Source: Adiantum capillus-veneris
Taxonomy: Eukaryota; Streptophyta; Polypodiopsida; Polypodiales; Pteridaceae
Assembly: GCA_014529385.2 (NCBI GenBank)
Contig: CM043959.1
Coordinates: 15,335,309-15,399,308 of the forward strand
Reading direction: 5' to 3'
DNA length: 64,000 nt
Shown here: piece by piece, positions 10,736 to 21,351 of the stretch
Layout: each line of letters opens with the position of its first letter
Position numbering within the stretch: the first letter of the stretch is position 1
Translations under genes and position numbers: made by a program
Notes under the pieces: model-generated
Seen by the model: the letters and a program-made list of their open reading frames with translations, nothing else
What the model was told of the DNA's origin: nothing
The model's database searches: none

Positions 10736-11686
10736 ATGTCTTCCGGCACTCGCAAGGGTTCTTCTTCTTCAACAAGGTCCACAACCATTGTGGAAAATGA
10801 TCCAAAATCTCCTAAGTATGGAGATAGCAACACAACCACCCAACCAACGACATCGGAAACCATGATCATGGCGTACTTGGTATCATTGCAAGAGACCGTA
10901 AACAAACAAGGCGAAGACTTACGAGCACTTACAATGGAGAATGGCACACTAAGGGTACTTGTGGTTGAGAATGAGAATCTCAAGAGGACACTTGAGATGC
11001 AAACAACACGTTTGATGCAACTTGAAGAGGAAGTCAAGGAATGTAAACGCTCTCTTGTGGACTTGAATGCTTTGAAGGAGCGGATGAGCAAAGTAGAGCA
11101 TGACCATGTATTGAAAGAGGAGAAATTTGACACTATGAGCCGGGATGTATGCGACATGAAAAATGTATGCACAAACAAGTCTTGGGCTGATGTATGTGGT
11201 AGAAATGTGGTTTCTAATTCCTCACTCATGCAAGCTATGGTTCAAACAAAGAATGTTGAGAATGTAGATGTGGAGGAGTTGAAGGAACGGGAGCGACGTT
11301 CCAAGAACATTGTTATTCGTGGAATTCCCGAAGAGAAGTTAGAGACACCTCCTTCTCTTGCCATTGTTATTGAAGATTTCTTCAAAACCCACTTTGGCAT
11401 GTCCGGAGTTATGGTCTATGGAGCACATAGAGTGGGGAAGCGAGGAGCTCCTCGCTCGGGAGAACGGCCAATTGTATGCACCATGCCGGATGAGACCAAG
11501 CGAAAGATTATCCTTGATAATAGTTGGATCTATTTGAGGAATACAAAATGTTTTGTATGTGAAGATCGCACTATTAAGCAACAAAATATGCGTCGCAAGG
11601 CATATGAGGAAAAGAATAATAAAAACAAGGAAATCTCTCATGAAGAAAATGTGCCCAAGGAGGAGGCAAGTCTCTCAAGAAAATAG
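10736..11686 (+). CDS. LINE ORF1 protein
   Basis: A 316-residue protein. Residues about 1-40 are Ser/Thr-rich and low in structure. Residues about 45-130 form a coiled coil (repeated LRALTMENGTLRVL-type heptads). Residues about 165-270 resemble the RRM-like part of L1-type ORF1 proteins: KERERRSKNIVIRGIPEEKL, then GAHRVGKRG, then RPIVCTMPDETKRKIIL. A Lys-rich tail follows. Such proteins form trimers that bind the element RNA (known for L1 ORF1p). There is no CCHC zinc knuckle, which many plant L1 ORF1 proteins carry. The frame is intact and ends with TAG at 11684-11686; ORF2 continues in the same frame. Confidence 0.8.
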   Translation: MSSGTRKGSSSSTRSTTIVENDPKSPKYGDSNTTTQPTTSETMIMAYLVSLQETVNKQGEDLRALTMENGTLRVLVVENENLKRTLEMQTTRLMQLEEEVKECKRSLVDLNALKERMSKVEHDHVLKEEKFDTMSRDVCDMKNVCTNKSWADVCGRNVVSNSSLMQAMVQTKNVENVDVEELKERERRSKNIVIRGIPEEKLETPPSLAIVIEDFFKTHFGMSGVMVYGAHRVGKRGAPRSGERPIVCTMPDETKRKIILDNSWIYLRNTKCFVCEDRTIKQQNMRRKAYEEKNNKNKEISHEENVPKEEASLSRK

Positions 11687-14600
11687 GGATGCGTGACCTA
11701 TGAGACCGAGTTACAATTGAAAATATGCTTTTGGAATTGTAATGGATACCCATGGAATGCGGGGGTTGGCATTGATGAACTAACAAGCAAAGCCGATGTT
11801 GTACTTCTTGTTGAAACTTGGGAGCATGATACACAAAGGATTAACGGCTTGGAGGATTACAATGTACATTCATTGATGTGGTCAAAGAATCTCAAGCAAC
11901 GAAGAGGACAAGGAGGGTTAGCATGTATGGTTAAGAAAGGATTGGAAGATTTTGTATCAATTGTGAAAGATGACAAGTACAAACGTTATGTATGGCTGAA
12001 AATTATGACACCAAAAAGAGCACCCATTTTTGTAGCCGGTTGCTACATTCCTCATCATGATTCTCCCTTTTATGCTTGCATGGATAGAGATCAACCATTT
12101 TCTGATTTGGAAGAGGACATTGCTTATTTCAAAGGTGAAGGTGATGTTATTGTATTTGGGGATATGAATGCTCGCACAAAAACATTGCAACATGATACTC
12201 AACAATTTGATATGCCATACATTTCAAGGGAGTTGGAGGAAGTTCACTTGTATGATCGTACTTCAATGGATGAGAAAGAGCCGGATCACTATGGAAAGTT
12301 ACTTTTACACATGTGTAATAGCACGGGTATGCTCATTGCCAATGGTGTATCTTTGTGGAGTGGAACCAATGGATTTACATGTAGAAGACATAATGGGGAT
12401 AGTGTGATTGACTATATGCTACTCTCTGAAGCCATCATGTATCGCATAAAGAGTTTTATGTTTGGTCAATGGACCCCGGAATCCGACCATCGCACCTTAT
12501 GTATTGACCTTTCATGTGGAGAAGCAACTAAGCATGATAATCTCAGCCAAAGGAAAGAGAAGTTATCACTATGTATGGATTTCAAACGGGCACCAATGTA
12601 CATTGAAATGGTTGAGCAAAAATTATGGATGACAAAGCTTCAATGTGATGCACCATTGGAAACTAAATGGGAAGCTTTCAAGAAAGCTATTTGTTCTTGT
12701 GCGGAAGAATGCTTTGCCATAAAGCATCTCCATGGTATCAACAAAGATAGATCACGCAAAAGGTGGTTTGATAAAGAATGTCAAGATGCTCGAAAGTCCT
12801 TGATAAAGCTTGATGCAACTATGGACAAAGACAACTATCAAAGTCATTTGCATACATACAAGGCATTGATTCAAAAGAAGAGAAGAAGATGGGAAGTAAA
12901 GCAACAAGAATTTCAAGTCCAAGAAAAGGCACATGCATGTGGAAGATTTTGGAGAAACTTGAGAGGCAAGCGGGTTGAGAATTTTGGTAACTTGAGTCTA
13001 GTGGATATGTACACACATTGTAGGCAATTATATGAGCAAGAAAATACTGAAAAAATGCCATTTTATGGTTCACTCCCATGTATGCCGTCTTTTTTTACTA
13101 TTGAGGATGTATGCGGTGGGCTTGAAAAGTTGGCCACTCGCAAAGCGGGAGATCTTCAAGGTATCAAGCCGGAGATGATCAAATGGACGGGAGATTTTAC
13201 CCATGAGTGGATGTGTGATATGTTCAACCTTGCACTTCAACATGGTATGCCTTATGATTGGAGTACTAATTGGGTTAAGCCTTTGCATAAAGGAGGGGAT
13301 GTAAAGAATGTAAGCAACTACCGGACTATAATGATTAGGTCTCTTATGGCAAAGTTATTTGGGTGCATAATGGAGATGAAATTGAGTGATTGGGCTGAAG
13401 AGAATGACAAGCGTGCAAAGGGACAAGCGGGTTTTCGTCGATGCCATAGCACCATTGATCATCTTGTCACTCTTCGTGTTCTCATGAGGAAAGTCGGTTG
13501 AAAGGCAAGCGATTGTATTGTTGTTTTGTGGACTTTAAGAAAGCCTTTGATATGATTCCACGTAACAATTTGTGGAGAAGGATGGAAGAACTCCAAGTGC
13601 CAAGTGAGTTTATGCTTGCGGTTTCTCGAATCTATGAGAAGGTGATTTGTCAATTGTGCATGGGAAGAGAAATTTCAGAAATTTTTGTAAGCACTATTGG
13701 GGTTAAACAAGGATGTCCATTGTCACCAACTCTCTTTGGTCTATGCATCGATCAATTGGAACAAATGGTACTTGACTTTATGCAAGAAGAAGGCATTGAA
13801 GAGGTCACTATTTGCAATGCGGTAATCATGCTTTTGTTGTATGCGGATGATGTAGTGCTTCTAGCACACACTTTAGAAGATGCACAAAAGCTTATGGTTG
13901 TCCTTGAGAACTTTTGCTTGCATAGTGGGCTGATTGTAAATGAATCCAAAACAAAGGTTATGCTTGTGAAAACCAACCATAAGGAGAAGCCATGCATTGT
14001 GTACAACAACGAGACACTTGAAGTTGTTGAGAGCTTTAAGTACCTTGGCCTTGAGGTTCCATCCAATCACAAGTGGCATGAATGTGCTATGCGTCGTTTG
14101 GAAGCGGGAAAGAGAGCATATTATGCATTTGAGAACATGTGTAATGCGGGAAACATCAAGTGTTGGGTTCTCAAGAAGTATCTTTTTGATGCATTGGTGA
14201 CACCGGTTCTTCTTTATGGAGTTGAAGTGTGGGGTGGGAGCATCTGAAAGTCTACTTGGAAAGAGTTTGAGAATGTCAAAAAGCGTTTTCTTACAAACTT
14301 TCTCCAAGTTAAGACACAAACACCATATACGCTCCTACTTCTTGAGTCGGGATCTCTTCCAATTGAGGTTATGGGCATGGAGAGGGTTGTGGAGTACATG
14401 ATAAAGATGCGTCAAAACCCCTCACATCGACTTCCTACAATTGCATGGGAAGCAAGCAAAAAAGTTCAAAAGACGCATAAAAGCAAGATCTTGAGCACGG
14501 GATGGATGCAAGACATAAAGAAGTGGTTTGGGAGATGGGATGCATTACACTTGCTACATGATGCTTCAATTGACTCTCAAGTGAATGAAGCTTTTCTACA

Positions 14601-15084
14601 ACGCCAATGTATTACGGCTTGGGAGAAATCCGGTGGGTCACGCTTCATACATTACACCACCTATATTGCCCCTAACTACAAAACCATGTTCTTCGCTGAG
14701 AGAGGAAACCGTACTCACACTTACATGCTTGAGCCTATTCCCTTGTCCGCGATACGCACTATCGCAGCAATTCGGCTTAGCTCCCATTTTCTTCGATGCG
14801 AGATAGGGCGTTGGGGCAATGGAGAAGAGTCCAATCGATTGTGCACATTATGCTCACTGCAAGTTCGAGAGTCTGAGTACCACACACTACTAGAGTGCTC
14901 AGCTTTTGATCACATCCGAACTTGCTTCTCTCACATTTTCAGCCATAACTTAGACCTACACACTTTCCTCTCCCAACCAAAGTGTGGGCTCTCCATTGCG
15001 ACTCTCATCACTACAATTTTGGAGCATCGAGAGTCACTCATCAGCCGTACACATACTACATCACATGTAACTTTGGTCCCATAG
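11687..15084 (+). pseudogene. LINE ORF2: endonuclease and reverse transcriptase, two breaks
   Basis: The frame starts immediately after the ORF1 stop, in the same frame, with no ATG before the endonuclease. Endonuclease motifs are in order: CFWNCNG, VETW, GDMNAR, SVIDYMLL and ESDHRTL (about 11720-12520). The reverse transcriptase has FVDFKKAFD, GVKQGCPLSPTLFG and YADDVVLLA (about 13520-13870). The C-terminal part has a finger of the form CTLC...HTLLEC (about 14850-14900). One base seems lost near 13485, shifting the frame, and a TGA at 14245-14247 interrupts it again. The enzyme would nick target DNA and copy the element RNA in place. The two breaks make this copy unlikely to be active. Confidence 0.9.
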
Positions 15085-15115
15085 GTCATATTTGACCTCC
15101 GAGGACGATAATAAA

Positions 15116-15124
15116 ATCTATCTA

Positions 15125-15210
<86 letters not shown>
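15116..15210. repeat. (TCTA)n followed by (TC)n at the LINE 3' end
   Basis: ATCTATCTATCTATC (15116-15130) passes into a pure TC run to 15210. The first part is probably the LINE terminus and the second the target microsatellite. Beyond it, GAATGCAAATGAGCTTATG matches the sequence after the tract in the second copy. Confidence 0.88.
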
Positions 15211-15218
<8 letters not shown>

Positions 15219-15808
15219 AATGCAAATGAGCTTATGTTGCCCCATTTGACTATATGTCCCAGTCTACCCAGAATGCCCCATTTATACTTACCTCCATTGA
15301 TTATATCTTGTTGTTCATATCACCTGCGGTTCGAACCGTTTGTCATTCTGACACTCGGTTTACAAATGGCGTTCGATTTGCAGTTTTGATCTTTCAGAAG
15401 TTGGCTCAAAATTCATCTTGTGTCGAATCTTTCCATAGTTGTCATGTTTGAAGTCCTCGCTTTGAAGTTTCGGCGTTTGCTTTCAAAAGTCAATTCCGAC
15501 TTTCCTGGATCGACTTATCAAATTTTTGTTGATTATTTGTTGTTTTTTGCTTTTTTGTAAAAGAAAATTATTTACAATGATTATTAGTCCGCCAAAAATT
15601 AGCCAAAATTAGTGTCGCCTCCCTTATATACATACTCTTATTCAGGTATTAGATGGTGACGGTATGGCTCATGATTATGCTAACTAAGAGTTTGTCAGAC
15701 TCTGAAAAACTTATTGTGTGTTTTTTAAAGAAAAAAAAAAGGAAAGGAAAAGAAAAGAAAAGAAGTAAGATGATAATAATAATATATACAACTGATAATT
15801 CTGTCGCA
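15211..15808. other. Non-coding region downstream of the first polypurine tract
   Basis: No coding frame is supported. On the minus strand this follows the tract at 15809-15825 and could be LTR or internal spacer sequence of the family A element. It includes a purine run at about 15728-15766. The second copy is at 36637-37222. Confidence 0.4.
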
Positions 15809-15825
15809 TTTTCCCCCCTTCCTAG
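15809..15825 (-). other. Polypurine tract after the integrase-retropepsin remnant
   Basis: The minus-strand run CTAGGAAGGGGGGAAAA lies about 60-70 bases after the conserved C-terminus of the upstream frame. The same layout, CTAGGAGGGGTGGAAGGG, occurs after the homologous frame at 50512-50530. It is either an internal (central) tract or the 3' end of a shorter element. Confidence 0.5.
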
Positions 15826-15879
15826 AGTGAGTTGTCCCCGACGAACATGTGTCAGAGTGCTTGGGAACAAAGCGGGTGT

Positions 15880-16990
15880 CTGTCCATAGCCGTATAGTGT
15901 GGCTCTATGATGCTGATGGAGGATATGCATGGGGAAACAAAATGTTGTGCAAGAGAGAGGTGCCGAACAATATGTTCAGTGGCTGTTGGTGGCGAGGTTC
16001 CCTAAAAGCTACGTGGTTCGAACAATAGTAATTGGAGAAGACGCGCTTTATGTTTGACTGTGATTGGCAAAAGTTTTGATGCTGATGGTTGGGTTGCTTT
16101 TTGGATTTTTTTTTGGGCTGCCACCGAAATTTCTTGAGCATTGTGAAAGCGAGGTTGTTTTGGTTGCCATACCCACTTGACAGTGTTTGGATGTCGAACA
16201 TAGTGGTCCATTGGGTTAGGTTGTGTGACGACAGTGGTGGGCAATTTGTGGTGGTTTAATTTTTTCTATAGGCAATGTAGGCTCACGTGTATTGGTTTGT
16301 CGTTTAGGTATCCACAATTTCCTAAGCTTGGTTTTCATGATTGATTTTTTAACCCATATTTCCTTGACCATGGTGGCGGAGTAGCGCTGAGCTGGTGCAT
16401 GTGGTGATGGTAGAGGTTCCCAGACATGGCCTGTTTGTACAAATGGCATGGCGAAATATTGGCCCTCGTGTTCGAGGAGAAAAGTATTGTCCTGCCAGTT
16501 TGGCGTGGCTTGATAAGTGCGCATACATGGCACTCCTAGAATAACTACTTCGTTAAGATGTTGATCTTCGACCACATGAAATTGATGTGGATAAACGGTC
16601 TAGCAATGGTGATTGGTAAATTTATGTGGCCCAGACTGTCCATAGTGCCTTTGTTTGCTACTTTGAACCCCATAGTGTTGGGCATTAGAGGTTCCTACGT
16701 GATTTTTTTGAAAGTGGAGTAGTTAACCACATTAGCTCTAGCCCTTTTTTCCACTAAGGCTCTTTCGGTGGTGCTGTCGGCAAGTTGTAAATGAATGCGT
16801 AGATCCATTCCTCCTAACCATGTAGCTTCCGTTTGTATGGATGCTATCGGAGCATTCTGAATAGCAACGTCCTGTTGTGCTTTCCTCTGGAAGTTTGCTT
16901 GTTCTTTGCGTTTTAATATTTTGAGTTTGGCTTCCTGCTGTGCTTGTTCCCAAATGTCCTGTGCTTGACGTCTATGTGGGATGCATTTCT
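15880..16990 (-). pseudogene. Integrase tail and degenerate retropepsin-like domain, family A
   Basis: Read on the minus strand from about 16990: a linker (QAQQEAKLKILKRK), then DLRIHLQLADSTTERALVEK, then ANVVNYSTFKKIT, then VVILGVPCMRTYQATPNW, then a Pro/Trp-rich tail with KEIWVKK and LWIPKRQ. The order and wording match the better preserved copy at 50577-52000, where the linker follows an integrase C-terminal domain. The catalytic Asp-Thr-Gly-Ala of a retropepsin is replaced here by Glu-Lys-Arg-Ala, so the copy is presumably inactive. Several stops and shifts break it. The second copy is at 37294-38405. The family B leader abuts it on the upstream side, which looks like a recombination junction. 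Confidence 0.65.
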
Positions 16991-16999
16991 AACCTCACC

Positions 17000-17453
17000 A
17001 TCCTATCTTATTGAAGTATTAGTGAGAACCACGATTAATTTGTAAAACCATGGGATGAAGCTGACTCGACTAGTGCATAGGGATACAAGAGGTTCTCAAT
17101 CTCTCGAAAAACAACTATCAACTCGCATCTAACTCAAGCTACACTCAAGTGACTGAAATCACCAAAAGCTAATCACTCATCGACAAGCAAATCACATCCG
17201 TTACAGCATCTAATGACATCCAAACGTAACGAAACTTCTAGGACAAGTTAATAAGATCTAAGCACACATGCTTATGGTCTCAAACCCCACTTTAGGTCAA
17301 GTTTCAAAATCGTGATTATTAACAGCAGTGGATTTTTGACCTAGTCGTTTTCGACCCAAAATGCATCTAAATGCTTAGCAATGATGCCACAATACCCCAA
17401 CTATGCTTAGTTTTTGATTTAAAAGTGTAAATTCCTAGTTATGATGAAATTAG
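17000..17453 (-). other. Leader-like non-coding region after the family B LTR
   Basis: On the minus strand it follows the LTR (17489-17917) and its primer-binding site. It contains a degenerate copy of the family B palindrome at about 17306-17324 (AAAATCGTGATTATTAACAG). No coding frame is supported. It ends near 16990 against an integrase tail, so gag and most of pol are missing between them. The second copy is at 38410-38891. Confidence 0.5.
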
Positions 17454-17472
17454 ACCGCAGATCAACGACGCC
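17454..17472 (-). other. Primer-binding-site-like sequence, tRNA-Asp type
   Basis: The minus strand reads TGGCGTCGTTGATCTGCGG shortly after the LTR end. The second copy at 38892-38910 reads TGGCGTCGTCGATCCGTGG. Both resemble the complement of the 3' end of plant tRNA-Asp, the primer known for the Athila and Tat groups of Gypsy elements. Mismatches and a gap of about 15 bases to the LTR keep the call tentative. Confidence 0.5.
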
Positions 17473-17488
17473 AAAAGCTACAAAATAC

Positions 17489-17917
17489 TGTGAATGGCTT
17501 ACGTCAATGCGTAGAGCTCTTACCTGCGGTTGCAATGCAACAAACACAATCGCAATGTACAACCGGAAAGGGAGTAGGAAGCGCGAGAAGGAAAGAAGTG
17601 AGCGTTGTTAGCTCACGCTATGTATTTCTTATCCAAAAACTAATAAAAAACTTACAAAAATTGGCTTTTATACCTTAGCCAAGGTTTTTGGGTGGTCAAA
17701 ACTACTAATCTGGAGTGGTCAAAACTACTAATCTGGAGGTTCTACCAAAGCTGGGTGATAACTGGCTGATACAATCTGGAAGCTTGTAGCCCTGGCTCAT
17801 TAATTACAAAGTTTATCTGAGAAAATAGGAGTTACAATATTCCTGATTTATCAAAATAATAAATGTTTTACAAAGAGAACTTCAAAAAATGGTGTCCATA
17901 TTAGCTTGCTGCTAACA
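17489..17917 (-). repeat. Family B LTR (429 bp), with TATA box
   Basis: Minus strand TGTTAGCAGC...ATTCACA; the ends form TGT/ACA. A polypurine tract borders it on the family B ORF side and a primer-site-like sequence on the other. GGTATAAAAGCC at 17663-17674 is a good core promoter. A segment of 23 bp (GGTCAAAACTACTAATCTGG...) is duplicated at 17692-17737 and present once in the second copy, whose LTR (38926-39330) is 405 bp. Confidence 0.7.
17663..17674 (-). promoter_or_regulatory. TATA box in the family B LTR
   Basis: Minus-strand GGTATAAAAGCC, unchanged at 39100-39111 in the second copy. It would start transcription toward lower coordinates, the direction of the downstream leader. Confidence 0.6.
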
Positions 17918-17932
17918 TTCCCCCCCTCCTCG
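17918..17932 (-). other. Polypurine tract, family B
   Basis: Minus-strand GAGGAGGGGGGGAA directly precedes TGTTAGC and lies about 25 bases after the stop of the coiled-coil ORF. The equivalent is at 39331-39345. Confidence 0.7.
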
Positions 17933-17956
17933 CTTGTGTCGTCCCTTGACACAGCT

Positions 17957-19366
17957 TTATGGGCTGAAATAGTCTTCGGGTTGACGGCTGGTGAGGCGAT
18001 CTTTAAGCGTGTCCAGTGCCTTCTGGTATCTGATTCTTCTTTCTTTGTCGGGCACTTGCAGAAATTGCATTGTTACTTTATTGTTCAGCTCCACCGCCGC
18101 TGAGTAGCCTACAAACCTAGATGTTAGGTTGCTGATCATCGGTGCAAATATCTTCGTTCGCTAGGTGAAGAATCCAGTGTAGAATGCTTCTTCAAAGGCC
18201 ATCATATTATTCAATGGCAAGAACATACATCTGGCATAGAATCCATAAAGGACTTCTTCTGAAGGTTGGCCACTCAGATCGTAGCATAAGCCTTTGTTTC
18301 CTTCCAAAAACGATAGCCATGGGGCTCTTGTTTGCTCAGGCTCATTAAAACTTGTATACATGTTAGCAACATTCTGTAGATCTTACATAACATGGCACAA
18401 GAGAGGTTTGGTAGACTCTTGAAGAAAGACATGGCACCCATTAGGGTTTTCACCATGTATTCCTCTGTTTCTTGGCCTCTATCTGGAGCTGGCAACCTAG
18501 GGAAGTTAAGCCAAGTTGGCCTCTTCTTTTGCAATGCTTCATGTGCTTGCCATGTCCTTACTCTGGGTATAGGACAGAAGGCTGGATCTCTTTGAAGGGT
18601 TGCAGGTGCTCTTGTGAACATAATCAGGTATCTCGGATTCTTGTTCAGCCAGCTTAGCCTCCACTTTGGGCGGTCTTTATCTGCGCCATCTTCTTGTATA
18701 TCTTTGTATAGCCTTTCTTTCACCTGTAATAATTCCACTTTGATGAGAGGGTACGGTAGGGATTGTTGATGCCTATGAGCGTTGATCTGATTGGGAGTGA
18801 GTTGAGTGACGTTGACAAAGTGTAAAACTCTCAACTCCCAATCCATTGCGGCTTTCCACTGCTCATCCATCTCTAGGGTGATCTTCTCCTTCAATGTGTC
18901 TTCTTCAGCTTTTGACAGCTGGACCTTTGACACTATATCTTCATCCGTGATGTTAATCTGAAAATCTTCATCACCACTCGGATTTGCTGTGGACTGTGTC
19001 TCAAACTCAGCAAACAAGACCGAGGGTATGTCAATCTGTGGCGGCTTTGAAGTGACTACCTCTTCCTGCATGTATGGTTTCCCATCTCTGAGGAGTTGAT
19101 TAATTTGCTTTAGTTCTGCTATCTCCTTTAGAATCTCTTCCTCTCCTTGAACTCGCATCAGTGCCAGGTCCCTGTGTTGTGACTGTTGTAGATTTAATTC
19201 CAATTCAAGGTGTTTGTTTTTCTTCTCTAGTGCCTTGTACACTTCGTCAGTTCCTTTGATCAAGGCCAGGGCTGGATTTTCTCTGATTTGTCGTAAGAAC
19301 ATTGCCTGATCATTTATACGCTGTTCAGAGTATTGTAACAAGGCATTGGCAACATCTAATTGCACC
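17957..19366 (-). pseudogene. Family B coiled-coil ORF, C-terminal part, cut by a Copia fragment
   Basis: This is the 3' part of the ORF that is complete at 39370-42966. It starts within the coiled coil (19365, RQIRENPALALIKGTDEVYK) and runs through a long open frame to about 18274. After a shift, the conserved C-terminal part with MMAFEEAFYTGFF ends with PEDYFSP and a stop at 17957. The N-terminal half is lost because the duplicated unit ends at 19366 and a Copia derivative begins. No enzyme motif is seen. The product would be an acidic, helical protein; a structural role in the element is an inference. Confidence 0.6.
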
Positions 19367-19417
19367 CAGGTGTTGTTGGTGAGGTGGTTTTTCTTTCTAG
19401 TTTGCTACATTGTGCTC

Positions 19418-21079
19418 ATGGCAGAGACAGGTGATCGCTCAGATTATGATCTCTCCGAAATGTGAATGTTTGATGGGTCAGACTTTGCAACATGGAGAGA
19501 GTGTATGCTTGATGCATTGACACAGCGAGGGTTGCATCGACCATTGAGTGGTGATGCAGGTAGACCTTCAACCATGTTTGACAATCAGTGGCAGGAGTTA
19601 GAGGAGATGGCACTATCTACACTCTCTTTGCACCTTGCGGAATCTGTATATGCTCTTGTTATGTATGAGACTACTTTGAGAGCACCTTGGCGCAGATTAC
19701 ATGATATGTATGATAGATCTGAGTCATCAAGGACTCATGTGAGACATGTACATTCACGAGTACATCGACAGGTGACATGTTGGTATTGTGGTCATTCTGG
19801 ACACGTTATACGACGCTGTTTTTGTCGTATGCAACATCGTAGGAGACATGACAGTCTCAGAGATGTATGTTGTGATGCCATGGACTCAATTGCTTTGACA
19901 GTTGAGGCAGATGTAGTGTCGGAGTATATTAGTGACGGGGATGTCACTTTTACCTCGAGCTATGAAGGAGATGCTATACATGTGGATAGTGCACTCCCTT
20001 CTCAGTGGTTGCTAGACGCAGATGCTATGTTCCATGTCACGCAGCATTGTGAATGGTTTTGTAGCTATTCTAGCGGGATGCTTGGCAGTGTACGTTTGAC
20101 CGATGGATCGGTGCATGCGATAGCAGGTGCAGGAGATGTGAGACTGTCATTACCGAGTGGTGCATCTTACTTGTTACGACATGTGCGCTATGTACCAGAT
20201 TTGACAGTGAGTTTGATCTCGATTGGTCAGCTTAGAGATTGTGGATGTCAAATTTCGCTATGAGAGCGAGATTTTGTGATGCATTTGGGTTCGCTAGTGA
20301 TTGCGAGAGGTGCCAGGAGTGGTACAGGTTACCCATTGCATGTGGATCATGGGAGAGATGGTGTTGTCTCTGTTATCATGCAGCCAGGTAGAGAGCAAAA
20401 GAGCAGGCGAGTCTCTTTTGCTTGTGGGTTGCAGGATGCTTTGCATGGAGTGCAGAGCAGTGACCTTGTTGTGCAGGTTGCGTCTACGGATGCACAGGTA
20501 GAGCGGGATAGCTCTAGTGAGTCACAACAGGATCAGTCATTAGAGGTGATGACAGAGATGACTCACATGGATGCTGAGATGTTGGCTATTGTGGCGTCAT
20601 TTCTTGATATGCTTATGCCAGAGCTTGATGCAGATTCAGGACAGATGGATACTCTTGGTACACATGTGATATGTGGTGGGCACGAGGAGTCACTCCACAG
20701 CTCGGAGTCAGAGTGCCATGGTCTCTATGATAGGGGACAAGATTGCCATGAGTTGAGTTCTGAGTTGGAGGTGGCAGAGGTTGCTAGGGTTGCATCAACA
20801 TTCAGTGTCCTCATGTACGAGATGCTGATCTCGAGGCCCGACATAGCAGCTGCAGTGGGAGCATTTGCAGCAGGGTTGATTAGTTGTTCGATGACTGATC
20901 TCGGCATAGAGCATAGGGGAGGTTTGCAGGTATTGGACCGATACTTGCAGGAGTGCATAAGCTCTTATAGACTCTTTGTGAAGCTTGGAGCTAGCTCTGT
21001 GTGGATTCCACAGCGGGATGTTTGTCTATCAGTAGAGCCGGATGCACTAGCTCATCGAGAGTCAATGGGCATAGGTTGA
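19418..21079 (+). pseudogene. Copia-derived gag/protease-remnant ORF with two in-frame TGA
   Basis: One frame of 554 codons, interrupted only by TGA at 19463-19465 and 20261-20263. The N-terminal part is Copia gag (FDGSDFATWRECMLDALTQR). A zinc knuckle CWYCGHSGHVIRRC follows at about residue 124. The protease domain keeps its surroundings (QWLLDADAMFHVT, VRYVPDLTVSLISIGQLRD), but the catalytic Asp-Ser-Gly is Asp-Ala-Asp, so cleavage activity is unlikely. Integrase and most of the reverse transcriptase are absent. After an acidic stretch the frame ends with LMYEMLISRPDIAAAVGAF, a piece of the Copia RT/RNase H connection. A Gag-only derivative mobilised in trans is the likely reading. Confidence 0.75.
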
Positions 21080-21154
21080 GAGAATATCTCACCTTCTATT
21101 AGTTGTACACTAGTAGATCTTGCTTAAAGGCACATTGGCCTTTAAGTGGGAGGT

Positions 21155-21351
21155 TGTTGGGGTTAAGGCCTATGTGCCTTGACCGGTCGCCCAGGTCATG
21201 GGCGTCCGCCCACTGTTACCCTATACTTATAGTGAGTATAATGTATAGGGGGAGCTGCCACTTCACAGTCTCCCCACCCACATCGTGTGTGTGTCTCCTT
21301 CTCTCTCTCTCTCTCTCACTCTCCGTCTGTGGTGCTCCCCGATCCCCTTCA
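21155..21351 (+). repeat. 3' LTR of the truncated Copia derivative
   Basis: Starts TGTTGGGGTTAAGGCC after a polypurine tract and ends CCCCTTCA. The start matches the LTR of the related element (55980, TGTTGGGGTAAAGCCCC). A CT run lies inside at about 21299-21317. Confidence 0.7.

Larger units (their letters stand above)
10508..15131 (+). mobile_element. LINE (non-LTR retrotransposon) inside a (CT)n tract
   Basis: This block of about 4.6 kb has a 5' untranslated part (10508-10735), a first ORF with a coiled coil and an RRM-like domain, and a second ORF with an apurinic endonuclease, reverse transcriptase and a C-terminal Cys/His finger. It ends in AATAAAATCTATCTATCTATC rather than a poly(A) tail. 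It is absent from the second copy of the duplication. (CT)n flanks both ends, so a target duplication, if present, is hidden in the microsatellite. One frameshift and one extra stop in ORF2 indicate a fairly recent insertion that is no longer intact. Confidence 0.9.
1..19366. repeat. Left copy of a large tandem segmental duplication
   Basis: Bases from 1 onward match bases from 25637 onward nearly base for base (one difference in the first 60), and the match continues with small indels to 19366 against 40774. The left copy differs by carrying a LINE at about 10508-15131, by a rearrangement just before it, and by ending abruptly at 19366 where a Copia fragment starts. Because the match begins at base 1, the unit probably extends left of the window. 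Confidence 0.93.
19367..21351 (+). mobile_element. Non-autonomous Copia derivative, 5' end missing
   Basis: It contains an ORF of gag, a protease remnant and a short C-terminal reverse-transcriptase piece, a polypurine tract (21145-21154, AGTGGGAGGT) and a 3' LTR (21155-21351). The 5' LTR and primer site are absent; only about 50 bases precede the gag ATG at 19418. It has the same internal structure as the element at 53041-56171. It joins the truncated family B ORF on the left and a Gypsy gag fragment on the right. Confidence 0.8.

Noticed and set aside
10699-11229. A 176-codon minus-strand frame
   Set aside because: It is antisense to LINE ORF1, which has the recognisable domains; Ser/Phe-rich composition is typical of a shadow frame.
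12752-13288. Minus-strand frames inside LINE ORF2
   Set aside because: Shadows of the plus-strand endonuclease/RT frame; no domain.
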